The notes beneath the pieces are model-generated. The model saw only the letters and a list, made by a program, of their open reading frames with translations, was not told the DNA's origin and ran no database searches. Of a stretch of 64,000 nt of DNA, positions 26,138-33,323 are shown in pieces. Position 1 is the first letter of the stretch. Every line of letters starts with the position of its first letter. The stretch comes from Sphingobacteriales bacterium 16-39-50 (GTDB lineage Bacteria; Bacteroidota; Bacteroidia; Sphingobacteriales; Sphingobacteriaceae). Location of the stretch: positions 62,001 to 126,000 of the forward strand of contig NCHA01000006.1 of the NCBI GenBank assembly GCA_002257025.1. The letters are read 5' to 3'. The position numbers and the translations under genes are program-made.

Positions 26138-26487
26138 AGTATTTACAAATGATATGATGTATTTTGAAATCGTTTGACTTTTAGATTACTAAGGGAGTTG
26201 TAAGTTGTAGGTTATAAGTAACAAACTGTACGGTTTACTGTCCCGAGATCAATGCATGAAGCCTAAGTTAAATAAACCGGATCGAAGCGGCAGCTTTTGG
26301 CTAAGGAAAACTCGAATATTTACTCTCCATTTTATAGCCAAAACTATAGCAGAGAGCCGGACTATCTTATCCCAAGCACCACAAATTTGCTTTCATTAAA
26401 CAAATCGTTACTAAATTCATTATCAAAAATATAAAACCAGTCACCGAATCTTCTAAGCAAAACTTCTTGGCTAATTAACCTCCAAAC
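26138..26487. other. Gene-free stretch between the bacilliredoxin gene and ahcY
   Basis: About 350 bp in which I see no gene or RNA. It starts with short GTTGTAAGTTGTAGGTTATAAG words near 26198-26220, similar in style to the other intergenic word arrays. The remainder is AT-rich with frequent stops in all frames and no strong hairpin. Confidence 0.4.
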
Positions 26488-26520
26488 TTTTTGAATTGAC
26501 CAAAGTATACTCTACCTTTG
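26488..26520 (+). promoter_or_regulatory. Strong promoter of ahcY (-33 and -7 boxes)
   Basis: TTTTTG at 26488-26493 and TACCTTTG at 26513-26520 are 19 bp apart. They match both halves of the Bacteroidota housekeeping promoter, the best match in the window, and predict a start near 26524 with a 75-nt leader. Confidence 0.7.
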
Positions 26521-26525
26521 CAAAC

Positions 26526-26551
26526 AATTTTCTTTTAACTGAAAGAAAATT
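26526..26551 (+). promoter_or_regulatory. Leader hairpin at the 5' end of the ahcY mRNA
   Basis: AATTTTCTTT (26526-26535) and AAAGAAAATT (26542-26551) are perfect complements around a 6-nt loop. The stem begins within a few bases of the predicted transcript start, a position typical of mRNA-stabilising 5' stem-loops. It does not resemble the SAH riboswitch. Confidence 0.5.
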
Positions 26552-26598
26552 ATAATTATCCATTTATCGTGCGGTAAAACGCATTTAAACAAAAAACT

Positions 26599-27915
26599 AT
26601 GTCATCAGTAGAGACAAATTATGTTCCTTACAAAGTTAAGGACATTTCATTAGCAGAATGGGGCCGTAAAGAGATCGGTCTTGCTGAAGCAGAAATGCCA
26701 GGATTAATGGCACTTCGCGAAGAATTTGGTGCATCAAAACCTCTTAAAGGTGCACGTATTGCAGGATGTTTACACATGACCATCCAGACAGCTGTCCTGA
26801 TTGAAACTCTTGTTGAGTTAGGAGCTGAAGTAACCTGGTCATCATGTAACATTTTCTCAACTCAGGATCATGCTGCTGCTGCAATTGCTGCTGCAGGAAT
26901 TCAGGTATATGCCTGGAAAGGTCTGAATGAGGAAGAATTTGACTGGTGTATTGAGCAAACCTTACATTTCGGTCCGGATCGCAAACCATTAAACATGATT
27001 CTTGATGATGGTGGTGATTTAACTAATATGGTATTTGACAGGTTCCCTGAACTGATTGCAGGTATCAAAGGTCTTTCTGAAGAAACTACTACCGGTGTTC
27101 ACCGCTTATATGAGCGTATGAAAAACGGAACATTGCACTTACCTGCAATCAACGTAAATGATTCAGTTACCAAGTCTAAGTTTGACAATAAATATGGTTG
27201 CCGTGAGTCATTGGTTGATGCGATCCGTCGTGCAACTGACGTAATGATGGCTGGTAAAGTTGCTGTTGTTTGTGGTTATGGTGATGTTGGTAAAGGTTCA
27301 GCAGTTTCATTAAGCTCTCAGGGAGTTCGTGTAATTGTAACTGAAATTGACCCTATCTGTGCTTTACAGGCAGCAATGGAAGGTTATGAAGTAAAGAAAT
27401 TAGCTACGGCAATTAAAGAAGCAGATATCGTAGTAACTACTACCGGTAACTGTGACATCGTTCGTGGTGAGCATTTCCTTGCTTTAAAAGACAAAGCTAT
27501 CGTTTGTAATATCGGCCACTTCGATAATGAGATCGATATGGCATGGTTAAATGAAAACTATGGCAATACTAAAGTTGAGATCAAACCACAGGTTGATAAA
27601 TATACCCTGAATGGTAAAGATGTAATCGTACTTGCTGAAGGCCGTTTAGTGAATTTAGGATGTGCAACTGGTCACCCTTCATTCGTTATGTCTAATTCAT
27701 TTACTAATCAGACCTTAGCTCAGTTAGAACTTTGGACAAACACTGATAAGTATGAGAACAAGGTTTATGTTCTTCCAAAATACCTGGATGAAAAAGTAGC
27801 CCGTTTACATCTTGCAAAGATCGGTGTTGAACTTGAAACATTAGATCAGCATCAGGCTGATTATATTGGTGTTCCAGTTGAAGGTCCTTTCAAAGCAGAT
27901 ACTTACAGATACTAA
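26599..27915 (+). CDS. ahcY: Adenosylhomocysteinase
   Basis: The 438-residue enzyme shows [15 protein letters not shown] near residue 57, [16 protein letters not shown] near 81, DDGGDLT near 137 and the NAD-binding [10 protein letters not shown] in [16 protein letters not shown]. It ends in DTYRY, the conserved C-terminus that reaches into the neighbouring subunit. It hydrolyses S-adenosylhomocysteine to adenosine and homocysteine, keeping SAM-dependent methylation going. Codon use is more biased than in neighbouring genes (frequent GGT, CGT, GTT), consistent with high expression, as are its strong promoter and leader hairpin. Confidence 0.97.
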   Translation: MSSVETNYVPYKVKDISLAEWGRKEIGLAEAEMPGLMALREEFGASKPLKGARIAGCLHMTIQTAVLIETLVELGAEVTWSSCNIFSTQDHAAAAIAAAGIQVYAWKGLNEEEFDWCIEQTLHFGPDRKPLNMILDDGGDLTNMVFDRFPELIAGIKGLSEETTTGVHRLYERMKNGTLHLPAINVNDSVTKSKFDNKYGCRESLVDAIRRATDVMMAGKVAVVCGYGDVGKGSAVSLSSQGVRVIVTEIDPICALQAAMEGYEVKKLATAIKEADIVVTTTGNCDIVRGEHFLALKDKAIVCNIGHFDNEIDMAWLNENYGNTKVEIKPQVDKYTLNGKDVIVLAEGRLVNLGCATGHPSFVMSNSFTNQTLAQLELWTNTDKYENKVYVLPKYLDEKVARLHLAKIGVELETLDQHQADYIGVPVEGPFKADTYRY

Positions 27916-27919
27916 ATAA

Positions 27920-27960
27920 TTGACAGTTGATACCCGATAGCTATCGGGTTGACAGTTGAT
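27920..27960. repeat. Palindrome flanked by direct repeats (GATAGCTATC family)
   Basis: A perfect 18-nt palindrome, ACCCGATAGCTATCGGGT (27932-27949), lies between two copies of TTGACAGTTGAT (27920-27931 and 27949-27960). A diverged copy of the palindrome core is at about 50456-50471. Confidence 0.75.
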
Positions 27961-28013
27961 AATTATCTGTTAGCAGGTAACTAGTAAAGAAAACTTTCTT
28001 ACAAATTTCATAG

Positions 28014-28044
28014 AAATGCTTACCCAAGGGTAAGCATTTTTTTT
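28014..28044 (+). terminator. Rho-independent terminator of ahcY
   Basis: AAATGCTTACCC pairs with GGGTAAGCATTT around a 2-nt gap, followed by a T-run. Being nearly symmetric, it may also act on the convergent minus-strand operon. Confidence 0.85.
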
Positions 28045-28065
28045 GCATCACATTTTTAAAGGAAA

Positions 28066-28374
28066 TCAGCTAATCCTGTGAAATTTCAGAACCTGATCCA
28101 TCTGCCTGATTGTAACACTTTTACAATGAGACAGATGTACAAATTCAAAAGGAGCATTGATATTGAAATCTTTTTCCGATGCAGTATTAAACAATCCTGT
28201 ACATTCAATTTTCCCTTCTGGACTGTACCTCGTAATTCTATAATCCTTTCCTTCACGCACAATAGTAAACCATGAGCCTGCCCCTTCCCCTGCAAGCCAT
28301 TGGCTATTTTCAGGGATACCTTCTGCCAATTCAGGAGCACTAAGCGTAATGTAGAGATGCTGCTTGGTTTTCAT
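28066..28374 (-). CDS. DUF6695-associated C-terminal-type protein
   Basis: I start this 102-residue protein at the ATG at 28374 (MKTKQHLYITLSAPELAEG), preceded by a purine-rich GGGAGAGGAG. A longer reading would start at a TTG. It contains WLAGEGAGSWFTIVREGKDYRITRYSPEGKIECTGLF and FEFVHLSHCKSVTIRQ. From memory, these segments form the C-terminal third of single-chain DUF6695 proteins in flavobacteria, whose N-terminal part corresponds to the gene just upstream. The stop of that gene lies about 17 bp before this start, so the two look like one protein encoded as separate chains. Function unknown; last gene of a four-gene operon. Confidence 0.7.
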   Translation of the reverse strand: MKTKQHLYITLSAPELAEGIPENSQWLAGEGAGSWFTIVREGKDYRITRYSPEGKIECTGLFNTASEKDFNINAPFEFVHLSHCKSVTIRQMDQVLKFHRIS

Positions 28375-28391
28375 AAAATCTCCTCTCCCAA

Positions 28392-29003
28392 TCAATGATT
28401 CTGAATCATAGCAATTTTGTTCCTCAAACTATTTACATTGCCAATGGGACTGGGTGAAATGGTTAAAGGAACGAATAGTTTTAGTTTGTCAAAAATTGGA
28501 GGGTCTCCCGACAAAACGACACTTCGCACAAAACGTGAGCAATTTGTTCCCTGTATGACAAACGGACCGTATTTCCAGGGACTCATATCCTGCATTTTTT
28601 TTGCGAAGCAAAAAGCTTTTTCAAAATTTATTCTTGTGTAGGATGCATGAAGAGTTCCACTGCCATGACAAGATTTATTCTCAGTAAGTTCAAGTAAAAT
28701 TTCTTTGAAATTCAGCAATTCATTTCTCAATATTGAAACCTGTGCCTGTGTATAAATCTGCAAATCATGGTCTGTTTCCACATCCCTAACCCTGCCCTGT
28801 CCAAATGGAGCATGGTATCTGCCAAAATCAAAATAATAGCAATTCCCAGTTTCTATCTCAATGAGAACCACTGCAGAATGACCAACCTTATAATAATTAT
28901 TTTTACTAAAACCCAATAGGTCCATTATGGAATCATACCATGCACCGGCTTGTTTGCACAAGGTTTCCGGCCATGCAATACTTATTGCGAAACCTGTATG
29001 CAT
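28392..29003 (-). CDS. DUF6695 family protein (N-terminal type)
   Basis: The 203-residue protein contains GFAISIAWPETLCKQAGAWYD, YYKVGHSAVVLIEIETGNCYYFDFGRYHAPFGQGRVRD, CHGSGTLHASYTRINFEKAF and YGPFVIQGTNCSRFVRSVVLSG. I associate these with the Bacteroidota-specific DUF6695 family. The conserved His in KVGHSAVV, Cys in GTNCSRFV and nearby Asp suggest a papain-like/NlpC-like cysteine hydrolase fold, but this is inference. No signal peptide. Its first 22 bp overlap the end of the NRDE gene. Confidence 0.75.
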   Translation of the reverse strand: MHTGFAISIAWPETLCKQAGAWYDSIMDLLGFSKNNYYKVGHSAVVLIEIETGNCYYFDFGRYHAPFGQGRVRDVETDHDLQIYTQAQVSILRNELLNFKEILLELTENKSCHGSGTLHASYTRINFEKAFCFAKKMQDMSPWKYGPFVIQGTNCSRFVRSVVLSGDPPIFDKLKLFVPLTISPSPIGNVNSLRNKIAMIQNH

Positions 29004-29719
29004 TGAAGATCAGATAAATTAATGCTTGTCAGACTATTATCCCCTAAGTCAAGGTAATTGAATGTTTCACTTTCTTCAATTATTCTGAATTGAGAAATAC
29101 TTAAGGTTTGAAGATTGTTTTCTCTTTTCATTAATATATTAACCCTGTCGATATCACTATGGTTTACAGAATGGAAATTCAGAATATTTAAATCCTCAAA
29201 TTCACTGTTTTTAATTAACCAGTTCTTAAACCAGGTTTTTCGCAGGTCCCTGTCGGCATCCGAATAAAGAGTAGCCGATGACCAGATAGCTGGCGAATTC
29301 TGATCAATTTTTTGAATATGCTTTTTTGAGCCATCCCAAACTAGTTGATTAAATTCAGGTTCATTCAAGTAATCAATCAGCAGAAGTGTGAAAGGTTCAA
29401 CATTATCCAGATTGATTTCGGCCATGAATTCAGTTTGGGATCTAAAGCCGAAACTATCCAATAAAACACGACCCCTGCTTTTTGCATAATAATCCTGCTT
29501 AATATGGTTTTGAAAAGCCCCGTTTAGCAGACAGGCAATCTGCTTTTTGTGATTTGCGGCAATCCAGGTACCTCCGGCCACCACATCTTTGGGATAAACC
29601 AGGATGTTACTATTATCTGTATAGATTTGAGGCTTAAGTGTATCGCGCAAAGTCAACTCATCCCTGCTTGATGTCAAAATAAATCCTTCTTTAAGCGGTA
29701 TGTAGCTTACTGTGCACAT
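28982..29719 (-). CDS. NRDE family protein (TANGO2-like)
   Basis: The 245-residue protein begins MCTVSYIPLKEGFILTSSRDE, with Cys2 in the position of an Ntn-hydrolase-type nucleophile and SSRDE in place of the family's NRDE motif. GGTWIAANHKKQIACLLNG follows near residue 50, as in NRDE/TANGO2 proteins. The eukaryotic homologue TANGO2 is linked to Golgi organisation and lipid or haem handling, but bacterial functions are not established. It overlaps the DinB-like gene upstream by 13 bp and the DUF6695 gene downstream by 22 bp, so the three are translationally coupled. Confidence 0.85.
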   Translation of the reverse strand: MCTVSYIPLKEGFILTSSRDELTLRDTLKPQIYTDNSNILVYPKDVVAGGTWIAANHKKQIACLLNGAFQNHIKQDYYAKSRGRVLLDSFGFRSQTEFMAEINLDNVEPFTLLLIDYLNEPEFNQLVWDGSKKHIQKIDQNSPAIWSSATLYSDADRDLRKTWFKNWLIKNSEFEDLNILNFHSVNHSDIDRVNILMKRENNLQTLSISQFRIIEESETFNYLDLGDNSLTSINLSDLQCIQVSQ

Positions 29720-30210
29720 TGCTGCTTATATCTTATCGTAGCCGGCGCTACACCAAAACCTTCATTAATTAAATGATCCATTTTCTGTTCGATCAATCCA
29801 ATTTTAATCAATGCCTGATGGTGAATACTATGTTCAAGACAATAAGCCAATTCACGATCTGTTGATGTTCTTATCGTTTTAAGAGTCTCAGTTTCTGAAG
29901 AAAAGTTGCCAACTAAATTTATCTCCTGAACAGTGCTAAGACATTCAATATTATCACATATCCTGTCAATACAGGAAATTGCAGATACAGGATTCTGCTC
30001 CAATTCAGGGTCTCTGTCTCTATTATCGTAATTGATAAATCCGCGACTAACACCATTAATTACACACAAATAAAACTCCAATATATGACGTACATGCTGA
30101 CCAATACTTGCATCAGACAATAATTGTGATTTATAACCGTATTGTCCCTCTTCAAAAGAGGCAATCAGGGTCTTTATTTGTTGTAAGTTTTCCTTGCAGT
30201 GGATTATCAT
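29707..30210 (-). CDS. DinB-like superfamily protein
   Basis: The 167-residue protein has the four-helix DinB/YfiT pattern with metal-ligand histidines: IGQHVRHILEFY near residue 37 and CLEHSIHHQALIKIG near 125. These would form the His3 site typical of metal-dependent DinB-fold enzymes, many of which are thiol transferases using bacillithiol, mycothiol or glutathione. The substrate is unknown. It is the first gene of the minus-strand operon DinB/NRDE/DUF6695 pair, overlapping the NRDE gene by 13 bp. Confidence 0.8.
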   Translation of the reverse strand: MIIHCKENLQQIKTLIASFEEGQYGYKSQLLSDASIGQHVRHILEFYLCVINGVSRGFINYDNRDRDPELEQNPVSAISCIDRICDNIECLSTVQEINLVGNFSSETETLKTIRTSTDRELAYCLEHSIHHQALIKIGLIEQKMDHLINEGFGVAPATIRYKQQCAQ

Positions 30211-30310
30211 ATTATAGGTATTTGGAATTCCTATCAGGAAATATTGCTTTTTACTAAATTTAGTTTAATATATACGGTAAATACTCCAGTTTTGATTTAT
30301 AAGAAAGACA

Positions 30311-30769
30311 TTACCCCCTTTTTAAAGTTCTCTGATTCATTTTGGATATTCTTTCTCCCAAATCAAGAAAATTTTTCGCATTTAAGAAACCATCGGTTCT
30401 GTAAACCACTTTACCGTCTGAGTTGATAAATAAGAAAGTTGGATATCCCCGAACCTGGTATTTACGCGCCAAGGCTGGCCCATCCCCCTTCTCACCATTA
30501 AGGGAAATATTAACAAATGCGGAATTGTACTGCTCCCCAACTGCCTTACTCCTGAATGTAGTCATTTTCAGTTCAATACATGGTCCACACCAGGATGCGT
30601 TTACATATAAAAAGATAAGTTTATTTTCCTTTTTAGCCATTTGAAGGGCTTCAGAAAACGTATTTTTTCTAAACTGTAAACCAAAAGCTAATTCTGGCCT
30701 TAGTTCTGCTTTAACATACCCGGAGGCTATTAAAAGGATGACTAGAAATACTCTAATTGCTTTTTTCAT
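30311..30769 (-). CDS. Exported thioredoxin-fold protein
   Basis: The 152-residue protein has a signal peptide (MKKAIRVFLVILLIASGYVKA) and a thioredoxin domain with WCGPC in LIFLYVNASWCGPCIELKMTTF (near residue 60) and the cis-Pro segment YQVRGYPTFLFI. It is likely periplasmic and acts on disulfides of exported proteins. It is the last gene of the cluster that begins with the ECF sigma factor at 33049, which suggests an envelope redox-stress role (inference). Confidence 0.88.
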   Translation of the reverse strand: MKKAIRVFLVILLIASGYVKAELRPELAFGLQFRKNTFSEALQMAKKENKLIFLYVNASWCGPCIELKMTTFRSKAVGEQYNSAFVNISLNGEKGDGPALARKYQVRGYPTFLFINSDGKVVYRTDGFLNAKNFLDLGERISKMNQRTLKRG

Positions 30770-30783
30770 TTAATCAATTGTTA

Positions 30784-30912
30784 TTAAAGCGCAGAAAAAA
30801 CTTTATCAGATGCACTGATAAATCCCTGACTAATTTTAATCCTGGTTTCTTGCTCAACAGAAACAATAATTAACGTAAAATAGGCAATAAAGCAGAAGAT
30901 TAGATTTTCCAT
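30784..30912 (-). CDS. Small single-helix membrane peptide
   Basis: A 42-codon ORF runs from ATG 30912 to TAA at 30784, filling the gap between the YceI and thioredoxin genes on the same strand. It starts 16 bp after the YceI stop and ends 14 bp before the thioredoxin start. The product begins MENLIFCFIAYFTLIIVSVEQE, a single membrane helix, followed by a short polar tail. The tight, gap-free fit in an operon and its composition support a real gene; no homologue is known to me. Confidence 0.45.
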   Translation of the reverse strand: MENLIFCFIAYFTLIIVSVEQETRIKISQGFISASDKVFSAL

Positions 30913-30928
30913 TTTGCTTGATTTGTGT

Positions 30929-31486
30929 TTAATATTCAGCATCAACAGTCACCTCTACAATTTTTGCAATGTTTGTTGAAGGCTTGCCTTTCTCAAATGC
31001 GACTCCATAATCGGCCAGTTTTAAATTGAATTTGCTAAGAACCTTTATTTTAGTCCCGTTAACTATAATTGTTGCTTTCTCATTGATGGGATTACTTTTC
31101 CCATTAATGGTCATCTCACCTTTAAAAGTGGTATAATAAGTTCCGTTTTTATCAGGATTAAAATCTGCCAAATTGCTGAGTTTTGCTACCAATTTTGCTT
31201 TCGGGTTAGCTTTGGTATCCAGAAAATCTTCAGAGTTGAAATGCTTTTGCATCAATGCCTTCTCAAACTCAAAGCTTTGCATTGGTACCGAAAATACTAC
31301 TTCACCCGTTTGTGTATCGAATGTGCTGACAGATTTGTAATTATTAGCTTCAATATTTTCAGCAGCGGTTGTGCTGAAGAATTTAATATGAGTTTTAGTA
31401 CTTAGCATTTTACCTGGATTGGGAGTGAATGCAACGAAAGCAAATATTACTAAACTTAAAATTCCTGAAACTGTTATCCTTTTCAT
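30929..31486 (-). CDS. YceI family periplasmic protein
   Basis: This 185-residue protein has a signal peptide (MKRITVSGILSLVIFAFVAFTP) and the YceI lipocalin-like fold pattern: THIKFFSTTAAENIEANNYKSVSTFDTQTGEVVFSVPMQSFEF, then MQKHFNSEDFLDTKANPKAKL. YceI proteins bind isoprenoid or fatty lipids in a beta-barrel pocket and are often stress- or ECF-controlled. It is co-directional with the OB-fold gene upstream (28 bp) and the small membrane peptide downstream. A second, distinct YceI gene is at 44746. Confidence 0.88.
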   Translation of the reverse strand: MKRITVSGILSLVIFAFVAFTPNPGKMLSTKTHIKFFSTTAAENIEANNYKSVSTFDTQTGEVVFSVPMQSFEFEKALMQKHFNSEDFLDTKANPKAKLVAKLSNLADFNPDKNGTYYTTFKGEMTINGKSNPINEKATIIVNGTKIKVLSKFNLKLADYGVAFEKGKPSTNIAKIVEVTVDAEY

Positions 31487-31514
31487 ATTAATTGTTTTAA
31501 AATTATTTATTTGA

Positions 31515-31997
31515 TTATTTATTCATTGATATCAGATCGCACTTTTCCATTATCACATTTTCGTACATATTTAAATCGCTATCAAAAGAAGCACCTGAGC
31601 GGATTACCCCCTTGATGGAAACTAAATTGCCCATTTTCAACCTTGCCGCATTTGCATTTGTTTCCTTAATGAAGGTGCAACTCACGCCTGCCAAATCCTC
31701 ATCGGATTTTATAATTACAACAGTATTACCATTAAAATCTTCAGATATATCATTCACAATTCCTGAAATCTCAAAAATTTTGGATTCCCCCTGACTATCA
31801 AGGTATTTCTCATTAGCTTCTGATGGATTCGCTAAATATTCATTCACTAATTGTGATGAAGTCAACACGTAATCGGTTCGAGTTGCCTGAACATCCCTCT
31901 GGGGCATATTGAATAAATAAAAACCGAAAACTCCTCCCAGCAGTACTAAAATGCCAACTACAATTAGTGAAATCCTGATAACTTTATTTTTAGTCAT
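31515..31997 (-). CDS. Membrane-anchored OB-fold (tRNA_anti-like) protein
   Basis: I start at the ATG at 31997 (MTKNKVIRISLIVVG), giving 160 residues; a TTG lies two codons upstream. An N-terminal helix (ISLIVVGILVLLGGVFGFYLF) anchors it, followed by an OB-fold-like beta region (SKIFEISGIVNDISEDFNGNTVVIIKSDEDLAGVSCTFI...GNLVSIKGVIRSG) of the tRNA_anti-like type known in Bacteroidota. The domain faces the periplasm, so a nucleic-acid role is unlikely; a ligand or protein-binding role is inferred. First gene after the 206-bp gap behind the sigma/anti-sigma pair. Confidence 0.75.
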   Translation of the reverse strand: MTKNKVIRISLIVVGILVLLGGVFGFYLFNMPQRDVQATRTDYVLTSSQLVNEYLANPSEANEKYLDSQGESKIFEISGIVNDISEDFNGNTVVIIKSDEDLAGVSCTFIKETNANAARLKMGNLVSIKGVIRSGASFDSDLNMYENVIMEKCDLISMNK

Positions 31998-32030
31998 AAC
32001 CAATTCAATTTTTGTTTGTTTGAATGATTA

Positions 32031-32056
32031 GACGAAAGGGACTGGCTTACCTGACA
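32031..32056 (-). promoter_or_regulatory. Possible ECF-type promoter before the OB-fold/YceI genes
   Basis: On the minus strand the sequence reads TGTCAGGTAAG followed after about a dozen bases by CGTC, 34 bp before the OB-fold start. A CGTC core at -10 is common in ECF-sigma promoters. The -35 part and spacing are uncertain. Confidence 0.25.
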
Positions 32057-32202
32057 AAAAAAATGAAAATATTTTTAGAGGGCTTTTATAGCTTGAAAAA
32101 GGGGCAATATTTAAGAGAAATTATGTGCAGACCTGAACAGGAATTCAGTTTAAAATAAAGGGAAAGTGACCTAAGGTAAAAGCAGAATATTTCATTGTGA
32201 TG

Positions 32203-32460
32203 TTATTGAATTTTGGAGATAATCCGTTCTTTTAGCTTCTCATTTCTGACAATAGTATCCTTTTGACCTTCTTGCTTTTTTAAATACTTTTTTAAAGCTT
32301 TATTGATCAATAAGCTTTGAGCATAATAGGCTGTACATGCTTTGCACATCAACAGATGTAATTTAAGCTGTAAACCACTTTTAAGCGAAAGCTCACTTTC
32401 TTGCTTCCTTTCAATTAGCTCAGTTGCATGTTTACATGTTAAAAATAGTTTACTCATCAT
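32203..32460 (-). CDS. Small zinc-binding anti-sigma factor (ZAS-type)
   Basis: The 85-residue protein has C-K-H near residues 9-11 and the ZAS motif H-x3-C-x2-C in LHLLMCKACTAY. It is soluble and ends in a charged helix. ZAS-type anti-sigma factors bind and silence their partner ECF sigma factor, often releasing it on thiol oxidation. It starts one base after the stop of the sigma gene, so the pair is co-translated. There is no membrane domain, so the signal is probably cytoplasmic redox or metal state (inference). Confidence 0.8.
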   Translation of the reverse strand: MMSKLFLTCKHATELIERKQESELSLKSGLQLKLHLLMCKACTAYYAQSLLINKALKKYLKKQEGQKDTIVRNEKLKERIISKIQ

Positions 32461-32461
32461 T

Positions 32462-33049
32462 TTATATTTTCCAGTGCATTTCGATACATTTTTTTAACAA
32501 GAGCTTTGCTCTATGCATTATCTGCCAATAGTTAGACGTACTGAGACCCAATTCCTGACAAATCTCTGCGGTTTCCTTTTCCAAAAGATATTTAGAGCTT
32601 ATGGCTAATCTCCATTTAACGGGAAGGTCGTCCATGCATAATTTCATTGTAGCATTAAAATCCTCATCGTCAAGGAGGTGTTTTTCATCCTCCCATATTG
32701 AATTTTGATTTCCAGAATTCCATTCCCCATTCATATTAAACATAGAATCAGTCATATTAAATGCCTTATCTTCCTCTAATTGATCCAAGCTCTGGTGCCT
32801 GTTAGATTTATTTCTATAGTGATCAATTATCTTGTTGTTCAAAATAGAAGTCAGCCAGGTTTTTATATTGCTTTTATTTTGAAAACCATCAAAAGCCGCA
32901 AAAGCGGCAAGAAAAGTTTCCTGTACAAGGTCCTCCGCGATCTCTACCGAGGAAGTCCTGTTTAATGCACGGGTGTATAATGAATCTGAATATTCTAAAA
33001 CCCAGTCTTTTACGGTTGAATGTTTCTCTGCTTCGCTTACATTGGCCAT
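32462..33049 (-). CDS. ECF-type RNA polymerase sigma factor
   Basis: The 195-residue protein has sigma region 2 (YSDSLYTRALNRTSSVEIAEDLVQETFLAAFAAFDGFQNKSNIKTWLTSILNNKIIDHYR) and region 4 (DDLPVKWRLAISSKYLLEKETAEICQELGLSTSNYWQIMHRAKLLLKKC). A longer-than-usual acidic linker lies between them, about residues 90-140. This is an ECF (sigma-70 group IV) factor. The downstream gene is a ZAS anti-sigma factor, and the following minus-strand genes (OB-fold, YceI, small peptide, thioredoxin) are plausible targets (inference). Confidence 0.93.
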   Translation of the reverse strand: MANVSEAEKHSTVKDWVLEYSDSLYTRALNRTSSVEIAEDLVQETFLAAFAAFDGFQNKSNIKTWLTSILNNKIIDHYRNKSNRHQSLDQLEEDKAFNMTDSMFNMNGEWNSGNQNSIWEDEKHLLDDEDFNATMKLCMDDLPVKWRLAISSKYLLEKETAEICQELGLSTSNYWQIMHRAKLLLKKCIEMHWKI

Positions 33050-33323
33050 TAAATCATCGGAATTTAGATTTGTTGAATTATCAAAAGCTATTGGAATTTA
33101 ATCCATCAACGGTTGCAGAATATTTAATGTAGATTTTCTAAGTTATTGCAATTTGTCTGAAAACTAAAATCAATTGAGTTAATCCTGTTGTAAATCCAAA
33201 ACCTGATAATATTCATATCCGATAGGATACTTAGTACTTAGAAATTGACTAAAAAAAGTACAAATTAATAAAGGGTACTCATTAGATCTCTGGTATATTT
33301 TTAGAGAAGGTATTAATCAATAA

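Noticed and set aside
26138..26598. SAH or SAM riboswitch upstream of ahcY
   Set aside because: The predicted leader is only about 75 nt and contains an AT-rich simple hairpin; no conserved riboswitch core is visible.
28078..28641. Plus-strand ORFs of 65 and 74 codons at 28078 and 28417
   Set aside because: Both are antisense shadows of the DUF6695 genes, with no independent support.
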